Shown here: one piece after another, positions 29,445 through 38,824 of the stretch | Numbering within the stretch: position 1 is the stretch's first letter | Layout: every line of letters begins with the position of its first letter | Origin: Lysinibacillus fusiformis | GTDB lineage: Bacteria > Bacillota > Bacilli > Bacillales_A > Planococcaceae | Length of the DNA: 64,000 nt | Assembly (NCBI RefSeq): GCF_007362955.1 | Contig: NZ_CP041696.1 | Location: 1,116,001-1,180,000, forward strand | Direction of reading: 5' to 3' | Translations under genes and position numbers: made by a program | The notes under the pieces: model-generated | What the model was told of the DNA's origin: nothing | Seen by the model: the letters and a program-made list of their open reading frames with translations, nothing else | Database searches by the model: none

Positions 29445-29480
29445 AAAAAAATAAGCTACCTTAAGTAACAGGTAACTTAT
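29445..29480 (-). terminator. Terminator of the EAL-HDOD gene
   Basis: ATAAGCTACC (29451-29460) pairs with GGTAACTTAT (29471-29480) with one mismatch, and an A-run at 29445-29451 gives U-residues on the minus-strand transcript. Confidence 0.75.
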
Positions 29481-29501
29481 TATGTACAGATTGGTGCAAT
29501 A

Positions 29502-30731
29502 TTAAAATGATGTTTCTGCCCATTCCAAAGCTTCAATATATAAAAGCTCGATATTTGTCATATCAATTTCTAGTTGAGATGATAATTCATCTAAACGATC
29601 CCAATCCAATTTACCTAATGCAATGCTAAATTCTAGATAAGGTGTCATCTCTGTTTGACCACCTAAAATTGTTTCTGTAATCCCTTCCGATAAAGGTAAT
29701 TGCTGTAAAATAACATCCATTGGTCTTTGTAATAAAGCATCAATTAATGAAAACATCCCAATCAGGAAGTATTCAGAGAAATTTTGCTTATAGGAGCGCT
29801 TTGCCAGTTTTTCACAAACCTTTGCTCTGAAAAGTGATGTACGCATTATTTCCTTAAAAACATCTGAATCCGCGTTGACATCAATTTCACGCATAGCCAG
29901 TAAATAAATCCATTTGCGCAGGTTTGCTGAACCGAGCAATAGGATTGCTTGTTTAATAGAGCGCACTTTAGATTTGGAGCGCCTTTTAGAATTATTAATC
30001 ATTTGCAATAATTTATACGTTAACGAAATATCACGTTCAATATTTTCAGCCAACAAATCAAAGTTTGGTTCCTCTTCTTTTAATAATGAAATAATATGAA
30101 AATACTGTATAGCATTCCCTGGTATATCAGTTGCTTTAATAATTTGGGGTTGTTCAAAAAAATACCCCTGAAATAATTCGTAGCCTGAATGCTTTGCAAC
30201 TTCAAACTGGTTCCTTGTTTCAACTTTTTCAGCAAGTAGTTTTATATGAGGGAAATGTTCTTTTACCTTATTTTCAATTTCCATACGCTCGAGTAAAGGT
30301 GACAATAAGAAATCTACTTTTATAAAATCGATATGGACAAAAAGCTCATCATAGATTTGCACATCATCATCTAAAATAAAATCATCTAAAGCAATTTTAA
30401 ATCCGTATGATTTCAACTCAATCACACGCTCCACTAATTTCGGTGTAAGCGGAACATCCTCTAAAATCTCAATAACAACTTGCGAAGGATTTAAAAATTC
30501 ATTTATTGAACTCATGAGTAAGTTTTCTGTAAAATTAACAAAGCAAGGCTTACCTTTCGTTACTTCGTCGATACCTATTGTTAAGAATGAGTTTACTAAA
30601 ACATCTACTGTTGCCGCATCGGAATCGACCATTGGAAATGAATTTATATTTTTACTTCGGTATAGTAATTCATATGCAACGACTTGTTCATGAAGGTTAA
30701 AGATTGGCTGTTTTCCGATAAATACTTCCAT
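29502..30731 (-). CDS. EAL-HDOD signalling protein (YuxH type)
   Basis: The protein combines an N-terminal EAL-like domain (1 to about 195) with a C-terminal HDOD domain (about 205-400). The EAL core is degenerate: VAYELLYR replaces the EAL triplet, while LDDF and FIKVDFLL are retained. It may therefore bind rather than cleave cyclic di-GMP. HDOD domains act as metal-free signalling modules. The frame begins at 30782, but ATG at 30731 (MEVFIGKQPIF) has GGGGG seven bases upstream and matches the family start, giving 409 residues. It is monocistronic, with unrelated neighbours. Confidence 0.88.
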   Translation of the reverse strand: MEVFIGKQPIFNLHEQVVAYELLYRSKNINSFPMVDSDAATVDVLVNSFLTIGIDEVTKGKPCFVNFTENLLMSSINEFLNPSQVVIEILEDVPLTPKLVERVIELKSYGFKIALDDFILDDDVQIYDELFVHIDFIKVDFLLSPLLERMEIENKVKEHFPHIKLLAEKVETRNQFEVAKHSGYELFQGYFFEQPQIIKATDIPGNAIQYFHIISLLKEEEPNFDLLAENIERDISLTYKLLQMINNSKRRSKSKVRSIKQAILLLGSANLRKWIYLLAMREIDVNADSDVFKEIMRTSLFRAKVCEKLAKRSYKQNFSEYFLIGMFSLIDALLQRPMDVILQQLPLSEGITETILGGQTEMTPYLEFSIALGKLDWDRLDELSSQLEIDMTNIELLYIEALEWAETSF

Positions 30732-31031
30732 TTCGTTGCCCCCAATTCTCCATTTTATAATAATTATTATAGCACCTTTCATTACTTTACGCTTATTTTT
30801 TTCAAAACTATAGTATTTTTTCCTTACTATATAATTAGTATTTCCCTATATAACTGGATATTTATTACTTTTCGACTCTCTTTGAATAAGAGTCATTGAC
30901 ATTTATCTACATATAAGATGAAATCCTCTATTCTTTCCTCGTAGCTTACTATTTCACTTGTGGACCAGCCCCAAAATTGTAATTCGAATGTGAGTGCAAC
31001 ATGAATGAGCGGTCTAAATAATTTTTTAATA
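30732..31031. other. Divergent intergenic region, EAL-HDOD / GntR operon
   Basis: AT-rich region containing the promoter of the EAL-HDOD gene on the minus strand, not resolved. The plus-side promoter of the GntR operon starts at 31032. No gene is seen. Confidence 0.4.
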
Positions 31032-31081
31032 TGGACATTTTTTTAGATTTAATTTATAGTACATTACAACACTAATGCACT
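31032..31081 (+). promoter_or_regulatory. Promoter and palindromic operator of the YtrA-type operon
   Basis: TGGACA (31032-31037) and TATAGT (31055-31060) are 17 bp apart. The palindrome AGTACATTA (31058-31066), six bases, TAATGCACT (31073-31081) has one mismatch between arms. It covers the -10 end and the expected transcription start. This is a likely autoregulatory site for the first gene, a small GntR-family repressor. Confidence 0.7.
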
Positions 31082-31117
31082 AAGATACCAAAAATATAAG
31101 AAAGGAGGCTTTTCTGA

Positions 31118-31492
31118 GTGTATGTCAATTTAGATAGTGCAATACCAATTTATATCCAAATTGCTGAATGGTTACAACATGAAATTGTAGCTGATCGTTT
31201 ACAGACAGACGAGAAAGTATATTCTCAGTATCAACTCGCAGAATTGTTCAATATTAATCCCGCAACTGCTGGTAAAGGACTTACGATTTTATTTGAAGAG
31301 CAACTTCTTTATAAGAAACGAGGGTTAGGTATGTTTGTCACGATAGATGCAAAAGAACGAATATTAACAAAACGACGAAACGAGACATTAACGAAAATGG
31401 CACAGGAGATAGTAATTGAAGCGAAACGATTACTTGTGTCAGATGAGGAATTACTAATACTTATTCGCCAGACACAGGAGGGATTGAAATGA
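31118..31492 (+). CDS. GntR-family regulator, YtrA subfamily
   Basis: The 124-residue protein has a GntR winged helix (IYIQIAEWLQHEIVADRL, then YSQYQLAELFNINPATAGKGLTILFEEQLLYKKRGLGMFV). A short C-terminal helical dimerisation tail follows, as in YtrA. Such regulators repress a linked ABC transporter and are relieved by cell-wall-active antibiotics in B. subtilis. The start is GTG at 31118, nine bases after AAAGGAGG. The last codons overlap the ATPase start by 4 bp. A palindrome over the promoter is the probable binding site. Confidence 0.9.
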   Translation: MYVNLDSAIPIYIQIAEWLQHEIVADRLQTDEKVYSQYQLAELFNINPATAGKGLTILFEEQLLYKKRGLGMFVTIDAKERILTKRRNETLTKMAQEIVIEAKRLLVSDEELLILIRQTQEGLK

Positions 31493-32382
31493 ACATTATT
31501 AAATGTGAGGGGTTAGCAAAAAACTATGCCAACCACAATGCTTTACACAATCTAACATGTGCTATTAAATCTGAAAAAATTATCGGCATCATTGGGCGTA
31601 ATGGGGCTGGGAAATCGACATTCCTTAATATTTTAGCGGGTTACATAAAGCCGACAAGTGGTAGTTGTAGCGTATTTAATAATAATCCATTTAACAATAT
31701 ATTCACTGCAGCCAATACGATTCTAATTGATGACCGTTTAAGCTTTTCTGATTATTTAACACTTGAAGAAATACTTACAATGGGGGCTGATTTTTATCCT
31801 AATTGGCAAGGAGAGTTGGTTTATCGTTTACTTGACTATGTTGGATTGCCTTTAACCTCAAAACATCAACAATTATCCAAGGGACAAATGGCGACATTCA
31901 ATCTTATTTATGGTTTAGTAAGTCGCTGTGCACTAACAATTTTAGATGAGCCTATGAATGGAATGGATGAAGCTATTCGCACAGATTTTTACCGAGCTAT
32001 ATTAAAAGAATACATCGCCTTTCCACGTACTTTTTTAATTGCCAGTCATCATCTAGCAGAAATGGAGTCTATTCTAGAGGAAATTTTATTAATTGATGAT
32101 GGCTCTGTCCTTGCACATGCGCCTGTCGAAGATTTTAAACAACTGCTCATTGTGCTTAACGGACCAAGTGATGTGCTAACGACACTTCTAGCTGATAAAG
32201 TAATTTATGCACAAAAGGATATGGCAGGAATGACCTTAGCAATAGTAGAAGCTAGTAGTCTGTTTATTTCGGAGGATTTGCTACGAACGAATGGCATCAC
32301 GAAATCACCTCTTACATCAAGTGATGTTTGCATGTATTTAACAAGAAAAAAAGGACGTGATATTGATGCATTCTTTGACTAA
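31489..32382 (+). CDS. ABC transporter ATP-binding protein (YtrB-like)
   Basis: The 297-residue ATPase has Walker A GRNGAGKST (36-44), a signature in the altered form LSKGQMA, Walker B LTILDEP followed by MNGMD, and the switch histidine in SHHLAEME. A C-terminal extension of about 80 residues follows the nucleotide-binding fold. It probably powers efflux or envelope remodelling with the following permease. The stop overlaps the next frame by 26 bp. The substrate is unknown; the YtrA-type regulator suggests cell-wall stress. Confidence 0.9.
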   Translation: MNIIKCEGLAKNYANHNALHNLTCAIKSEKIIGIIGRNGAGKSTFLNILAGYIKPTSGSCSVFNNNPFNNIFTAANTILIDDRLSFSDYLTLEEILTMGADFYPNWQGELVYRLLDYVGLPLTSKHQQLSKGQMATFNLIYGLVSRCALTILDEPMNGMDEAIRTDFYRAILKEYIAFPRTFLIASHHLAEMESILEEILLIDDGSVLAHAPVEDFKQLLIVLNGPSDVLTTLLADKVIYAQKDMAGMTLAIVEASSLFISEDLLRTNGITKSPLTSSDVCMYLTRKKGRDIDAFFD

Positions 32383-33094
32383 CTTGTCCCTAAAAACAAT
32401 TGTAAAAAAACAAGTAAAATGGAAAATAAAATTATATATTTCTTCGCTCAGTTCACTCATCATTTTGCAGAGTATATTCGGATTTTTATTTTTCAGCTCT
32501 GGTAGTGGCTCCTCTGGCTACGGTCAACAAAATTTAGATCTTAACTTTACTATCTATTCTCTTGATATGCACTTATTTCTTTCAGTATGCTGGGCATTTA
32601 TTAGTGCCATTATTTTTACAACTAGAGCATATCGTATTGATGATTTGTCAGTAATATCAAGTCGTACATCAAGTACTATTGCTAATACGTTTATTATTAT
32701 GATTTATAGTCTTATTGCTGTATTTATTATGGCATCTACTTTTTATTTACAATTGTTAGCAATATCATTCGTGAAAAATGAGCCATTTATAATAGATAAC
32801 CTTATCATCTCACCAACGTTATTCATGATGTGCTTTAGTATCATTTGTTTATTTGGCGCAATTGGTTTACTGTTTGGCAACTGCTTTAAAGGGCCAGTTT
32901 TCATTAAATTACTCACTTCTTTTTTTGTAATGTTCGCTGTATTTATACTAATAATTTCACCAGATTCTATCAACCTTAAAGGATTGATAATGTTACCGAA
33001 TTTTATGATGAGTGTCTGTTATTTAAGTGTGGCTGCAATATCCTTTAGCCTCGCTATTTGGATAGCCAATAAATCGGAGGTGTCTCGTACATGA
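32357..33094 (+). CDS. ABC-2 type permease, unrecognised subfamily
   Basis: The 245-residue protein has about six hydrophobic helices, a short Gly/Ser-rich extracellular loop (SSGSGSSGYGQQN, near 48-60) and no enzymatic motif. Position between the ATPase and a third membrane protein, with overlaps on both sides (26 bp and 4 bp), makes it the transport channel of this operon. It is weakly related in layout to YtrC/YtrD. Where inside the overlap translation starts (ATG at 32357 or a later one) is not certain. Confidence 0.75.
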   Translation: MILMHSLTNLSLKTIVKKQVKWKIKLYISSLSSLIILQSIFGFLFFSSGSGSSGYGQQNLDLNFTIYSLDMHLFLSVCWAFISAIIFTTRAYRIDDLSVISSRTSSTIANTFIIMIYSLIAVFIMASTFYLQLLAISFVKNEPFIIDNLIISPTLFMMCFSIICLFGAIGLLFGNCFKGPVFIKLLTSFFVMFAVFILIISPDSINLKGLIMLPNFMMSVCYLSVAAISFSLAIWIANKSEVSRT

Positions 33095-33801
33095 CAGCTA
33101 TAACAGCCCTTCTATTCATTCCCTTTATACTCATTCTAGTGATTTTTGTAATACTAAGGAAATTAAGTAAAAATACGAAAAAATTTTGGACACCTAAGCG
33201 TATAATCATTGTGATAGCAGGTTATATCACTCTCGGATTCCTTACCTTTCTTTATTTCGCTTTCTTTTATGAATCTAAGTTAACAGTATTAGCTAATTCA
33301 GAAATAAAGCAGTTAGAGAGCGAATTAAAAAGTTTGCAACGGTACGATCAAGAATACAATTCTTCTTATTTAACTAAAGACTATATAAAGAATACATGGG
33401 AATTTAAGTTTGAAGGAGATTCCTTGCCTGTTTCTATACAAGAGAGGGAAAACGGTTTAAATTTTGATATTAGACTACGTTATAATGATGATATCGAAAA
33501 AGGAAAGGCTGTTATTTCTTACTATCAGTTCCCTGTCATTATCGACGGTCTTAATATGGCCGATCAAATACCATTACCGATTGTCTATATGACGCAGGAG
33601 CAGCTATTTATCGAGCCTCCCCTAGAAAATAAAGTAAGCTACAATCGTATAAAAGCATCATTAGGGATAGTAGACTTTAATCGAGAGGTAGATCTTGAGC
33701 CCTCTATAAGTCTTTTCCATTATTCAAGCGTTCTTCTGATCGACGTAGCGCGTAATACGGAGTTAGAAGACCTGCAAGGACGTGTAACCTATATAAGATA
33801 A
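33091..33801 (+). CDS. Membrane-anchored extracytoplasmic protein of the YtrA-type operon
   Basis: The 236-residue protein has two N-terminal membrane helices (about 5-22 and 38-60). A predicted extracytoplasmic domain of about 175 residues follows, starting with a charged helix (SEIKQLESELKSLQRYDQEY) and continuing as mostly beta strand. I do not recognise the family. It overlaps the permease gene by 4 bp and so belongs to the same operon. It may be an accessory or substrate-recognition subunit of the transporter. Confidence 0.7.
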   Translation: MTAITALLFIPFILILVIFVILRKLSKNTKKFWTPKRIIIVIAGYITLGFLTFLYFAFFYESKLTVLANSEIKQLESELKSLQRYDQEYNSSYLTKDYIKNTWEFKFEGDSLPVSIQERENGLNFDIRLRYNDDIEKGKAVISYYQFPVIIDGLNMADQIPLPIVYMTQEQLFIEPPLENKVSYNRIKASLGIVDFNREVDLEPSISLFHYSSVLLIDVARNTELEDLQGRVTYIR

Positions 33802-33819
33802 GCTATTTAACAAATAGAG

Positions 33820-34121
33820 AGGCTGGGACATAACTTTAAATTTTAAGAAAGAAGAGCGAAGGTGTTATTAAATTTTTGCTATCTAAAAATGAAGAAAAAT
33901 TTAGACGTTCTTCCTTTTGGAATAAATAAAATTCAGAAGTGAGTACTAGTTGATGGTAGCGAAGGCGGCGACTCCTAGGGGATTAGTGTGATGCCTGAGA
34001 CTACAGGCTCAGGCCACGCCCCCGGAAAACGTCCGCCGTAGCGGACATCAACGCTTACAGCAAAAAAGTGTTAGATCGACAGCAGTCAATCTAACACTTT
34101 TTCTCTTTTGTCAGCCTCTTT
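33820..34121. repeat. Dispersed 300-bp element, copy 1
   Basis: This element begins with AGGCTGGGACATAACTTTAA and ends with a degenerate complement of that start (GTCAGCCTC). It is near-identical over its length to 43605-43903. It contains the AT-rich left part, the GC-rich core from GGCGGCGACTCCT (33964), and a terminator hairpin (34062-34103). It lies between the convergent YtrA-type operon and the DedA gene. No protein is encoded. Confidence 0.92.
34062..34103 (-). terminator. Terminator inside element copy 1, serving the DedA gene
   Basis: AAAAAGTGTTAGAT pairs with ATCTAACACTTTTT around a 12-base loop, with A- and T-runs on both sides. It can terminate in both directions and lies 18 bp after the DedA stop. 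Confidence 0.85.
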
Positions 34122-34771
34122 TATTTTGTACTAAATTTTGATTTCATAGCACCAATAACTGCTGGTACAACAGAGATAATGATAATTAAAATAAGTACTA
34201 CTGAGAAATTGTCTTTAATAATTGGTATATTACCAAAGAAATAACCAAGTAATGTACAGCTGAATACCCATAGTAATGCACCTACAATATTATAAAACAA
34301 AAAATAGCTATAGTGCATCTTACTTGCACCGGCAACAAACGGAATAAACGTACGAATGAAAGGCATGAAGCGCGCAATGACAATCGTTTTTCCACCATGT
34401 GTATTAAAGAATTTCTCTGCTGCTTCCATACGTTCTTTTTTGATAATACGACCAAGGAAACTCTTTGGCGGAATGGATGTCCCTACTTTATGGCCAATAT
34501 GATAGTTCATCGTATCCCCTAAAATAGCAGCTGTTAAAAATACAGGAATTAATATCCACAAATCAAACGCACCCATTGCAGCCGTCAATGTCCCACTTGC
34601 AAATAGTAATGAATCTCCAGGTAAGAATGGGAATATTACGACACCAGTTTCAACAAAAACTATGGCAAATAAAATAAGATAACTCCAATTACCAAAATCA
34701 CGAATGATTTCTTCCAAATGCACATCGATATGCATAATAAAACTTATTAACTCTTGAACGAGTTCTATCAT
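34121..34771 (-). CDS. DedA family membrane protein
   Basis: The 216-residue protein has four to six membrane helices and the DedA/SNARE-associated motifs FPFLPGDSLLF (about 47-57) and ARFMPFIRTFIPFVAGAS (about 132-149), with the paired re-entrant helices between. DedA proteins are flippases for undecaprenyl phosphate or phosphatidylethanolamine in other bacteria. Which lipid applies here is not known. It is monocistronic, and its terminator is supplied by the dispersed element. Confidence 0.9.
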   Translation of the reverse strand: MIELVQELISFIMHIDVHLEEIIRDFGNWSYLILFAIVFVETGVVIFPFLPGDSLLFASGTLTAAMGAFDLWILIPVFLTAAILGDTMNYHIGHKVGTSIPPKSFLGRIIKKERMEAAEKFFNTHGGKTIVIARFMPFIRTFIPFVAGASKMHYSYFLFYNIVGALLWVFSCTLLGYFFGNIPIIKDNFSVVLILIIIISVVPAVIGAMKSKFSTK

Positions 34772-35199
34772 TTTTTGTATGCTCTCTTTCAGTTAAATTT
34801 TACTTAAAAGCTTTGACGCTGCTATGCATCAAAGGGTTCCGGTTCTATAAACAGATATTTACCTCTATTTGTGTTACTACTCCCCTCACTATATGACATG
34901 CTCTTTTAAAGTATGTAGAAGTTTTGCACATGACTGATTTTATCATTACAGTTCTAGGCGCTCAACTAATTTAATAGGCACATTCGTGGTTAATTTTCAC
35001 TTTATGTCTTTTACGACATAAAAAAAAGAGCTATCTAAAAGCCCTTTTGTCTATTTTCTTCCTGAATTTTACTAGTAAAATTTTGATGTGAAAAATCCGA
35101 TCCCTTTTTGCGCGCATTTCGCAAGATCCCACTTTGCTAAAGCAATGGTGGGGTCTTGCTTGGCTCGCTAACCCAAAGCTTTGTCGCGAAACTTACAAT
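34772..35199. other. Intergenic region DedA / lcfB with two hairpins
   Basis: No gene is seen. One imperfect hairpin with A- and T-runs lies at about 35020-35050. A GC-rich stem (GCAAGATCCCAC at 35121-35132 with GTGGGGTCTTGC at 35148-35159, one G-T pair) lies close to the lcfB stop and probably ends that transcript. Confidence 0.5.
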
Positions 35200-36747
35200 C
35201 TATACTTTTTCTTTTAACGAGCGACGTAAAATTTTACCTGTCGTATTTTTCGGTAGTTCTTCCATAATTTCAATTATTTTTGGCACTTTGTATTTCACCA
35301 TATGTTTCGCGCAGTACGCTAAAATATCGTCTGACGTAGTTGCCGCTACTTCCTTTAGAACAACGTATGCATGAACGGCCTCACCAAAGTTAGGATCTGG
35401 GAAACCAACAACCGCTGCCTCAACAATATTATTATGTGCAAAAAGCACTTCCTCTACTTCTCTAGGATAAACATTAAAGCCACCAACAATAATCATATCC
35501 TTTTTTCGATCAACGATATAGAGATAGCCTTCTTCGTCAACCTTCGCTAAATCACCTGTGTAAAGCCAGCCATCACGAATGGCCATAGCTGTTTCTTCAG
35601 GCATTTTGTAATAGCCCTTCATGACATTTGGTCCACGAACGATTAGCTCACCTACTTCGCCAATAGGTACCTCCTGTCCATTGGTATCGACGACTCTATT
35701 TTCAACGTTATTAATAGATGTGCCTATAGAACCTGCTTTACGATCACGGTCTAAAGGGTTGAAACATGTTACAGGTGAGGCTTCCGATAAGCCATAGCCC
35801 TCTGATACACGTACACTGAATTTCTCCTCGAAATTATGTAATAGTGCAACAGGTAGTGATGCGCCACCTGAAATTGCTAAACGAATTGTCGAAAAATCTT
35901 CTGGATTGCCTTCAGGTAATTGATACAAGAAATTATACATCGTAGGTACTCCAGCAAAGACAGTCGCTTTTTGCTGTTTTGCTAAAGCGAAGATTTCAAC
36001 TGGGCTAAAGCGTGGTGCAAGTAATACCGTTGCGCCACTAATTAATGGAGCATTTACTACAACTGTTAACGCAAATACATGAAAGACTGGTAACGTTGCA
36101 ATAATACGATCATCTGCTTTGTAGTCTAAGTAATCCGCTACATCACGTGCATTTGAGTAGACATTTCCATGTGTTAACATCGCACCTTTTGGACTACCTG
36201 TTGTACCTGATGTGTATAAAATAATTGCATTTTCATCATCGTCTACTTCTACTGGTTCTAAAGAGCCTGTGGCAGTGGCAATCACTTGAGAAAATAAATG
36301 TGTTTTAGCTTGTGCTGCATCTGATAAAGCAGCTACCTTTTCAGCAGCATCTGCAGCTGTCTCACAAATAATAAATACCTCTACTAGCGGTAAGGCTTGT
36401 ACACCCACTTCAACTAATGGAAGTAATACATCGAGTGCAATGACTGCCTTTACATCACCATTACGCAAAATATATGAAATTTCATCTGGCGTGTAAATTG
36501 GATTCACCGGAATTGCTGTTGCGCCTAGACTCATTGTTGCATATAAAGCAATTAAATAATGTGGCGTATTGCCGAGTAAAAATGCCACATGGTCCCCTTT
36601 TTGTACACCTAATTCCTGTAACCCCTGTGCAAAACGACTGACTGTGTTTTCAAACTCGCCATAAGACGTATCTTTCCCCATAAAATGATACGCTACTTTT
36701 TTTGGCTGCTCGATTGCTTGCTGACGAACACATGAAACTAAATTCAA
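35200..36747 (-). CDS. lcfB: Long-chain fatty-acid-CoA ligase LcfB
   Basis: The 515-residue acyl-adenylate-forming enzyme has A3 ILYTSGTTGSPKGAMLTH, A5 EGYGLSEASP, A7 YTGDLAK, A8 DRKKDMIIVGGFNVYPREVE and A10 PKNTTGKILRR. It activates fatty acids to acyl-CoA using ATP for degradation or lipid recycling. It is close to B. subtilis LcfB (YhfL), which is also near lplJ and yhfH. It is monocistronic. The ATG start begins MNLVS, as in the B. subtilis protein. Confidence 0.94.
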   Translation of the reverse strand: MNLVSCVRQQAIEQPKKVAYHFMGKDTSYGEFENTVSRFAQGLQELGVQKGDHVAFLLGNTPHYLIALYATMSLGATAIPVNPIYTPDEISYILRNGDVKAVIALDVLLPLVEVGVQALPLVEVFIICETAADAAEKVAALSDAAQAKTHLFSQVIATATGSLEPVEVDDDENAIILYTSGTTGSPKGAMLTHGNVYSNARDVADYLDYKADDRIIATLPVFHVFALTVVVNAPLISGATVLLAPRFSPVEIFALAKQQKATVFAGVPTMYNFLYQLPEGNPEDFSTIRLAISGGASLPVALLHNFEEKFSVRVSEGYGLSEASPVTCFNPLDRDRKAGSIGTSINNVENRVVDTNGQEVPIGEVGELIVRGPNVMKGYYKMPEETAMAIRDGWLYTGDLAKVDEEGYLYIVDRKKDMIIVGGFNVYPREVEEVLFAHNNIVEAAVVGFPDPNFGEAVHAYVVLKEVAATTSDDILAYCAKHMVKYKVPKIIEIMEELPKNTTGKILRRSLKEKV

Positions 36748-36889
36748 TTACACCATCCCCTTATCGTATAAAATGAATCGTTATTCATTAATATTATATA
36801 AGAAATATAACTAAAAGACAATGGATCTTTTTATTTCATGTCGTAATTTGTGTTAATAAAATCACTTTTCTCTCTTTTATGCATCATTT

Positions 36890-38824
36890 TCAAGAACGAA
36901 TATGTGAGATATATCGCCAACGAATTAAATAAAAATAAACAACTTGTATGAATACAAAAAAACCGAATGCAAAGAAAACTTCTTTAACAATAGAAATATT
37001 GGCAATGTCCTTCAATATCCTCTGAACCATAAGAAAAGCAAAAGCACTGTGCATCATTGCAACACCCCAAGGCAAGAAAAATTGGGGAAATAAATGACGA
37101 TTGACAAGTTTCTTTAGCTCTATATCCGTTAAACCCATTCGCTTTAACACATCAAATTTACGCTTTTCTCGTTCAAGAGAAGTATGCAATTTAAAGTAAA
37201 CGAAGCTACCCGCCGCGAGTAAAAATACAGTTGCCACTAATACACCTACCAAAGTAAATAATGAGTAAGTAGCTAGTATATAAGAATAATTTAATCCTGC
37301 ATTTTCGAAATAAAACGGGCTATGTTTATCCTTCTTAATAAAATAGTCGGTTGTCGCTAAATCATCAATGTCCTTGCCTATCTCCTTCGTTTCCATCCAT
37401 TGGGGAATATAAAATGTAAATAGATGATAACTTGGCTGCACAATATCTAGATCCTCTATAGGCTTAATAAGTTTCACAAAATCCTCATCGCTAATAACGA
37501 TGGAATTTACGCTGACAATAGAGCCCGGAAACACAATTTCAGGATAGACACTATCAATCGTTAAAGAAATTGCGTTCTCTTCTAACACTGTATGAACCAC
37601 TTTATTTTTAAGTTTTTTCAAAGATTCCTCCGAATAGGGTATGAAGACTGCTTCACCCGGTGCTAGATTAAGCATCGGATAACTAAAGGACGAGAGCAAA
37701 ACGTTCATATCTGATTCACGGAAAACTTCGACTTCATTATGTGTATATGAAGAGGTTTGCTTGACAACTACAAAGCGGGATAAATGATAAGATAGGCCCT
37801 TGTCCTCTAATTGTAGTCGAAGCGAATTAATATGCTTCCCTTCAAACGGATTATCTACATCCCCCTTATAAATAAGCCCAAGTGGATTTAATCGATCATA
37901 TTGTGTTGTATACGAGGACATCGTGGCTAATACTCCAACAGATAAAAATGCCATTGTTGACACCATCGTTACCACAAAGAACATCTTTACATTATCCATC
38001 ATAACGTGTGTCTGTTCTGCAAGTGACAAAAGGCGATAACGTTGCCAATGATATTTACGTTTACCCCGTGCTAAATCTAAAATGAATGGCACTGAATCAC
38101 TAAAAAAATAATATGTGCCAAAGGTTGCTGAGAACGGTATTAATAATGTTAAACCAATCATCGATGTGTGCGAAACTATAAATGCCAGTGCATAGGTCGA
38201 TAAGATTAACGCTACGCCATATACCGCACGAACTTTTGAAAAGGTAGAAGTGCTATTTAAATAAGCATCCCCTTTAATTAAATCACGCAATTTTCTCTCT
38301 CGTGTAAAGTACACGCTAATAAAAGAAATAACCACAAAAGCACTTGTGAAAACGCCAATGGTAAGTAAAAATGGCTCCCATGAAACATAGAGCGGTAATT
38401 GCTCTAAATGCAAAATTTCTCTAACAATCATGAAAAAAAACTTTGAAAATGAAAAGCCAAAAATAATGCCTACGATGATTGAGCCTGAACCAATTATCAT
38501 TGTCTCCAAAAAGATCAGCTTATTCATCTGGCGTTTTTCCATACCTAAGTGCAATAGAATAGCAAACTCATGTGATCTTGCCTCTAAAAAGGCACTCATG
38601 GAATAATATAAAAAGAACAACGTAAAGAGGACGAGTACGATTTCTGCACCAATCATCCCTATGAGCGATACTTCTCCCAAGATTCCTCGTTCAATATCTG
38701 GATGAAACATGAGCATTGAATAGATAAAAAATACGGCTACCGAAAAAAAGCTTGCCATAAAAAAGGCTCCATAAATACGGCTGTTCCGCACGACATTACG
38801 GTAAGCGAATTGTCGAAAGGTCAC
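36890..38824 (-). CDS. BceB-like ABC transporter permease
   Basis: The 644-residue permease follows the Bce plan: an FtsX-like first block of helices (about 20-300), a large extracytoplasmic domain of roughly 200 residues (about 305-510), and a final set of three helices. These transporters sense and remove peptide antibiotics such as bacitracin and signal to the partner histidine kinase. The start overlaps the ATPase gene by 29 bp. It is last in the operon regulator, kinase, CxCxxC protein, ATPase, permease. Confidence 0.9.
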   Translation of the reverse strand: MTFRQFAYRNVVRNSRIYGAFFMASFFSVAVFFIYSMLMFHPDIERGILGEVSLIGMIGAEIVLVLFTLFFLYYSMSAFLEARSHEFAILLHLGMEKRQMNKLIFLETMIIGSGSIIVGIIFGFSFSKFFFMIVREILHLEQLPLYVSWEPFLLTIGVFTSAFVVISFISVYFTRERKLRDLIKGDAYLNSTSTFSKVRAVYGVALILSTYALAFIVSHTSMIGLTLLIPFSATFGTYYFFSDSVPFILDLARGKRKYHWQRYRLLSLAEQTHVMMDNVKMFFVVTMVSTMAFLSVGVLATMSSYTTQYDRLNPLGLIYKGDVDNPFEGKHINSLRLQLEDKGLSYHLSRFVVVKQTSSYTHNEVEVFRESDMNVLLSSFSYPMLNLAPGEAVFIPYSEESLKKLKNKVVHTVLEENAISLTIDSVYPEIVFPGSIVSVNSIVISDEDFVKLIKPIEDLDIVQPSYHLFTFYIPQWMETKEIGKDIDDLATTDYFIKKDKHSPFYFENAGLNYSYILATYSLFTLVGVLVATVFLLAAGSFVYFKLHTSLEREKRKFDVLKRMGLTDIELKKLVNRHLFPQFFLPWGVAMMHSAFAFLMVQRILKDIANISIVKEVFFAFGFFVFIQVVYFYLIRWRYISHIRS

